Below, one piece after another: positions 61,165 to 64,000 of a stretch of DNA of 64,000 nucleotides (positions are counted from its first letter, which is position 1; each line of letters opens with the position of its first letter). The translations under genes and the position numbers were made by a program. The DNA is from Rhodococcus jostii RHA1. Its GTDB lineage: Bacteria; Actinomycetota; Actinomycetes; Mycobacteriales; Mycobacteriaceae. Below the pieces are notes generated by a model. It worked only from the letters and a program-made list of their open reading frames with translations, was not told the origin of the DNA and did no database searches. Location: the NCBI RefSeq assembly GCF_000014565.1, contig NC_008268.1, forward strand, positions 744,001 to 808,000, read 5' to 3'.

Positions 61165-64000
61165 ATGGGTGCAGGTGATCCGCTCGACACTCAGAGGTAC
61201 CCGCCCTCCCCGGCGGCGGAGTTGGCAGGCACCGGCTTCGACGATGCCCAAGAGATCGGCCGCGGCGGTTTCGGCGTCGTCTACCGCTGCACCCAGGAAG
61301 ACCTGGAGCGCACGGTAGCGGTGAAGGTCCTCACCGTCGAACTCGACGACGAGAACCGGGCACGATTCTTCCGGGAACAGCGGGCGATGGGGCGGCTGAC
61401 CGGGCACCCGAACATCGTCAACATTCTGCAGGTCGGTGCCACCGACAGCGAACTTCCCTACATCGTGATGCCGTACCACCCGCAGGATTCCCTGGACGTG
61501 CGGATCCGCCGCCACGGTCCGCTGCCGGTGGAGGAGGCACTACGCCTAGGGGTGAGAATGGCCGGAGCGGTGGAGACTGCACACCGGCTCGGCATCCTGC
61601 ATCGCGACATCAAACCCGCGAACATCCTGCTCACCGATTACGGCGAACCAGAACTGACCGATTTCGGCATCGCTCACATCAGCGGCGGCTTCGAGACCGC
61701 CACCGGCGCCGTCACCGGCTCCCCGGCGTACACCGCTCCAGAGGTGCTCGGCGGTGAACCACCGAGCCCGGCCGCCGACGTCTACGGCCTCGGCGCCACC
61801 TTGTTCAGTACCCTGACCGGCCACGCCGCATTCGAACGCCGCAGCGGTGAGCAGGTCGTAGCGCAGTTCCTGCGGATCACCACGCAACCGGTCCCCGACC
61901 TGCGCGAGCACGGCATCCCCGACGACGTGTCCGCGGCGATCGCCCACGCGATGTCCCGCGAGCCCGACCAGCGCCCGGCTACCGCCGCCGACTTCGGAGA
62001 GGAGCTGCGAGCCCTGCAATGCGCCCACGGCTTCCCGGTCGACGAGATGGCCCTGCGCGCCGAACCGGGCGCCGAGGTCGGTGACCGAGCGCTAGCGTCA
62101 GGCGTTCGGCACCCCACAGAACCCGCCCCTCGGAGCACTACCGGAGCCCTTCCCCTGGAACTGACGAGTTTCGTCGGCCGCCGGCACGAGCTCACCGAGG
62201 CGAAGAACCTCCTGGCCGGGTCGCGGCTGGTGACGTTGACCGGGATCGGAGGTGTGGGCAAGACGCGGCTGGCGATGCGGATTTCGTCGGCTGTGCAGCG
62301 CGACTACGCCAACGGTGTGCGGCTGGTGGAGTTGGGTGAGCTGCACGACGCGTCGTCGTTGGTCGACGCCCTCGCCGGCGCACTGGGAGTCCGGGACCAC
62401 TCGACGAGGCCCCTGCGGGATGTCCTGATCGAGTTCCTCGCCCCGCGCGAGGTGCTGTTGGTTCTCGACAATTGCGAGCACCTGGTAGACGCCGTGGCGG
62501 AACTGACCGAAACCCTGCTACGGACGTGTCCGCGGTTGCGGACCCTCGCCACTAGCCGTGAGCCCCTCGGCATCGGCGGGGAAGCAGTGCTGCGGGTCCC
62601 GCCGCTGGCCGTCCCCGATCCCGAACGGAAGCTCTCCCTGCGCGGGTTACCCAAATACGATGCGGTGACGTTGTTTACCGAACGCGCCAATGCTGCCGTT
62701 CCGGGGTTCGCGCTCACCGACGACAATGCGGCGGAGGTGGCGGGGATCTGTCACCGCCTCGACGGGTTGCCGCTGCCGATCGAACTGGCGGCGGCGCGGC
62801 TGCGGGCGATGTCGCCCCAGCAGATCCTGGGACGGCTGACCGACCGCTACACGCTGCTGACCCGCGGCAACCGGGGTGCGCCGACGCGGCAGCAAACCCT
62901 GCGGTTGTGTATCGACTGGAGCTTCGAGTTGTGCACCGCCGATGAACAACTCGTGTGGGGGCGGGTGGCGGTGTTCGCGGGAAGCTTCGAACTCGATGCC
63001 GCGGAGCAGGTGTGCGGCGAGGGCCTCGACCCGGACGAGTTGCTCGACACGCTGACCTCCTTGGTGGAGAAGTCGATCCTGATCCGGGAAGAATCCGGGT
63101 CGGCGGTGCGTTTCCGGATGCTCGAGACCCTCCGCGAATACGGCTACGAGAAACTCGAGCAGACCGGTGAGGCTGTGGCGTTGCGCCGCCGGCACCGGGA
63201 CTGGTACGAGACGCTGGTGCTCGATGCGGAGGCCGACTGGATCAGCGCCCGCCAGCTCGACTGGATCGCCCGGCTGAAGCGGGAACAGCCGAATCTGCGG
63301 GAGGCCCTCGAGTTCAGCATCGACGACGATCCCGCCGCCGGCCTGCGCACCGCCGCCGCACTGTACTGGTTCTGGAGTTCCCAAGGCCTCTACAACGAGG
63401 GCCGGCGGTGGCTCGACCAACTCCTCGACCGCCGCAGCGGTGCAACGACCCTCGAACGGGTTACGGCGCTCTGCTATGACAGCGTGATGGCCAATAGCCA
63501 GGGAGACCTCGAGGCCGGGGCGGCGCTCGTCGAGGCGGCGCGGACTCTCACCGCACACACGAGCGACCCTGTGTTGTGGGCGTACAGCGACTGCGCCGAC
63601 GGCATGCTGGCGCTATACAGCGGTGATCTCGCGCGAGCATGCTCTCACCTCGAATCCGCTCTCGCCGAGTTCAGTGCACGGAAAGATCGCACACTCGAAA
63701 CCAGCCTCCTGTACCCGTTGGGAACGGCCTACGGTCTGTCCGGCCGGACAGACCGGGCGATCGAATGCCACGAACGTGCCCTCGCGATAACGGAGCGATA
63801 CGGCGAGAAAATGTACCGGGCACACTCTCTGTGGGCCATGGGCATCGACGTGTGGCGACAGGGCGATACCGATCGTGCGGTCCGGCTCCTCGAACAATCG
63901 CTCGAGCTGACCCGGCACGTGCACACCCCCCGCGTCGCGACAGCCTGCCTCGAGGCACTGGCCTGGATCACCCGCCAACAGGGCGACGCACTACGGGCCG
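61165..64000 (+). CDS. PknK-like Ser/Thr kinase with NB-ARC/AAA ATPase and TPR region (3' end outside window)
   Basis: At least 945 residues, open to the window end. The kinase domain covers about 25-290: EIGRGGFGVVYR, VAVKVLTVEL, GILHRDIKPANILL, LTDFGIAH. The NTPase follows near 330 (SFVGRRHELTEAKNLL) with P-loop GIGGVGKTRLA and Walker-B-like VLLVLDNCEHL. Then come a winged helix (LRLCIDWSFELCTADEQLVW) and TPR-like helices (HERALAITERYGEKMYRAHS, RAVRLLEQSLELTRHVH). PknK-type proteins often end in a LuxR HTH, which cannot be seen here. The start has a weak RBS. Confidence 0.9.
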   Translation, partial: MGAGDPLDTQRYPPSPAAELAGTGFDDAQEIGRGGFGVVYRCTQEDLERTVAVKVLTVELDDENRARFFREQRAMGRLTGHPNIVNILQVGATDSELPYIVMPYHPQDSLDVRIRRHGPLPVEEALRLGVRMAGAVETAHRLGILHRDIKPANILLTDYGEPELTDFGIAHISGGFETATGAVTGSPAYTAPEVLGGEPPSPAADVYGLGATLFSTLTGHAAFERRSGEQVVAQFLRITTQPVPDLREHGIPDDVSAAIAHAMSREPDQRPATAADFGEELRALQCAHGFPVDEMALRAEPGAEVGDRALASGVRHPTEPAPRSTTGALPLELTSFVGRRHELTEAKNLLAGSRLVTLTGIGGVGKTRLAMRISSAVQRDYANGVRLVELGELHDASSLVDALAGALGVRDHSTRPLRDVLIEFLAPREVLLVLDNCEHLVDAVAELTETLLRTCPRLRTLATSREPLGIGGEAVLRVPPLAVPDPERKLSLRGLPKYDAVTLFTERANAAVPGFALTDDNAAEVAGICHRLDGLPLPIELAAARLRAMSPQQILGRLTDRYTLLTRGNRGAPTRQQTLRLCIDWSFELCTADEQLVWGRVAVFAGSFELDAAEQVCGEGLDPDELLDTLTSLVEKSILIREESGSAVRFRMLETLREYGYEKLEQTGEAVALRRRHRDWYETLVLDAEADWISARQLDWIARLKREQPNLREALEFSIDDDPAAGLRTAAALYWFWSSQGLYNEGRRWLDQLLDRRSGATTLERVTALCYDSVMANSQGDLEAGAALVEAARTLTAHTSDPVLWAYSDCADGMLALYSGDLARACSHLESALAEFSARKDRTLETSLLYPLGTAYGLSGRTDRAIECHERALAITERYGEKMYRAHSLWAMGIDVWRQGDTDRAVRLLEQSLELTRHVHTPRVATACLEALAWITRQQGDALRA

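Noticed and set aside
1..64000. tRNA, rRNA, riboswitch or prophage structural genes
   Set aside because: None recognised by eye on either strand.

Overview
This is a high-GC actinobacterial window. The best guess is a large-genome Rhodococcus of the jostii/opacus/wratislaviensis type, judged from gene content: duplicated Streptomyces-like gas-vesicle (gvp) genes, ANTAR and PucR regulators, a PHA locus, a deazaflavin nitroreductase and abundant GTG starts. It looks like an accessory region with much gene decay. No rRNA, tRNA or CRISPR array was seen.

1-26.7 kb: gas-vesicle and stress-signalling island. Four gvpA loci are present. Cluster A (minus, 4507-665) is gvpY-like, gvpZ-like, gvpA, gvpF. 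Two mini-loci (8983-7821 and 14664-14117) are gvpA-gvpF pairs, the second with a broken gvpF. Cluster B (plus, 17589-22557) is gvpY-like, gvpZ-like, gvpA, gvpF, gvpG, gvpO, gvpJ, a gvpL stump, gvpS and a frameshifted gvpK. Between them lie a PAS-ANTAR protein (cut by the window edge), a PAS-GAF-GGDEF protein, a membrane Ser/Thr kinase, PAS, DUF4190-like and AHSA1/SRPBCC proteins, and relics of gvpF, SRPBCC and CHAD genes. All four gvpA loci and the 13.0 kb SRPBCC gene are preceded by the same element, G(A/G)TT(G/A)(A/C)-N14-GGGTAGTC, which resembles SigB/SigF-type promoters. From 22 to 26.7 kb several genes are frameshifted or cut: gvpK, two TetR genes, a small conserved gene and a secreted protein. 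An intact 30-codon ORF at 23574 has a decayed sister at 5118; both carry tandem repeats upstream and a long hairpin downstream.

26.7-36 kb: a catabolic operon on the minus strand (LeuC-like, LeuD-like, RraA-like, indolepyruvate ferredoxin oxidoreductase, then the cut start of an acyl-CoA dehydrogenase). Divergent from it are an Lrp/AsnC regulator and a MatC-type dicarboxylate carrier with palindromic repeats and a strong terminator. Processing of a branched or C5 dicarboxylate or 2-oxoacid is likely; the substrate is not known.

36-47.5 kb: a citrate-lyase-like relic, a PucR-type regulator next to a three-part desaturase/hydroxylase-reductase-ferredoxin fusion, a secreted alpha/beta hydrolase, and a LuxR regulator divergent from an O-methyltransferase and a flavin monooxygenase with tandem operator-like sites between them.

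47.6-56.8 kb: a mobile-DNA graveyard with resolvase and integrase stumps, a decayed IS3-family element, an apparently intact IS110-family element, kinase and carotenoid-oxygenase pseudogenes, and surviving DUF2630, VOC, SRPBCC and DUF2252 genes.

56.9-64 kb: a deazaflavin nitroreductase, a PHA locus (phaC, a frameshifted MaoC hydratase, a PhaZ-like hydrolase), and a large kinase-NB-ARC-TPR regulator running off the end.
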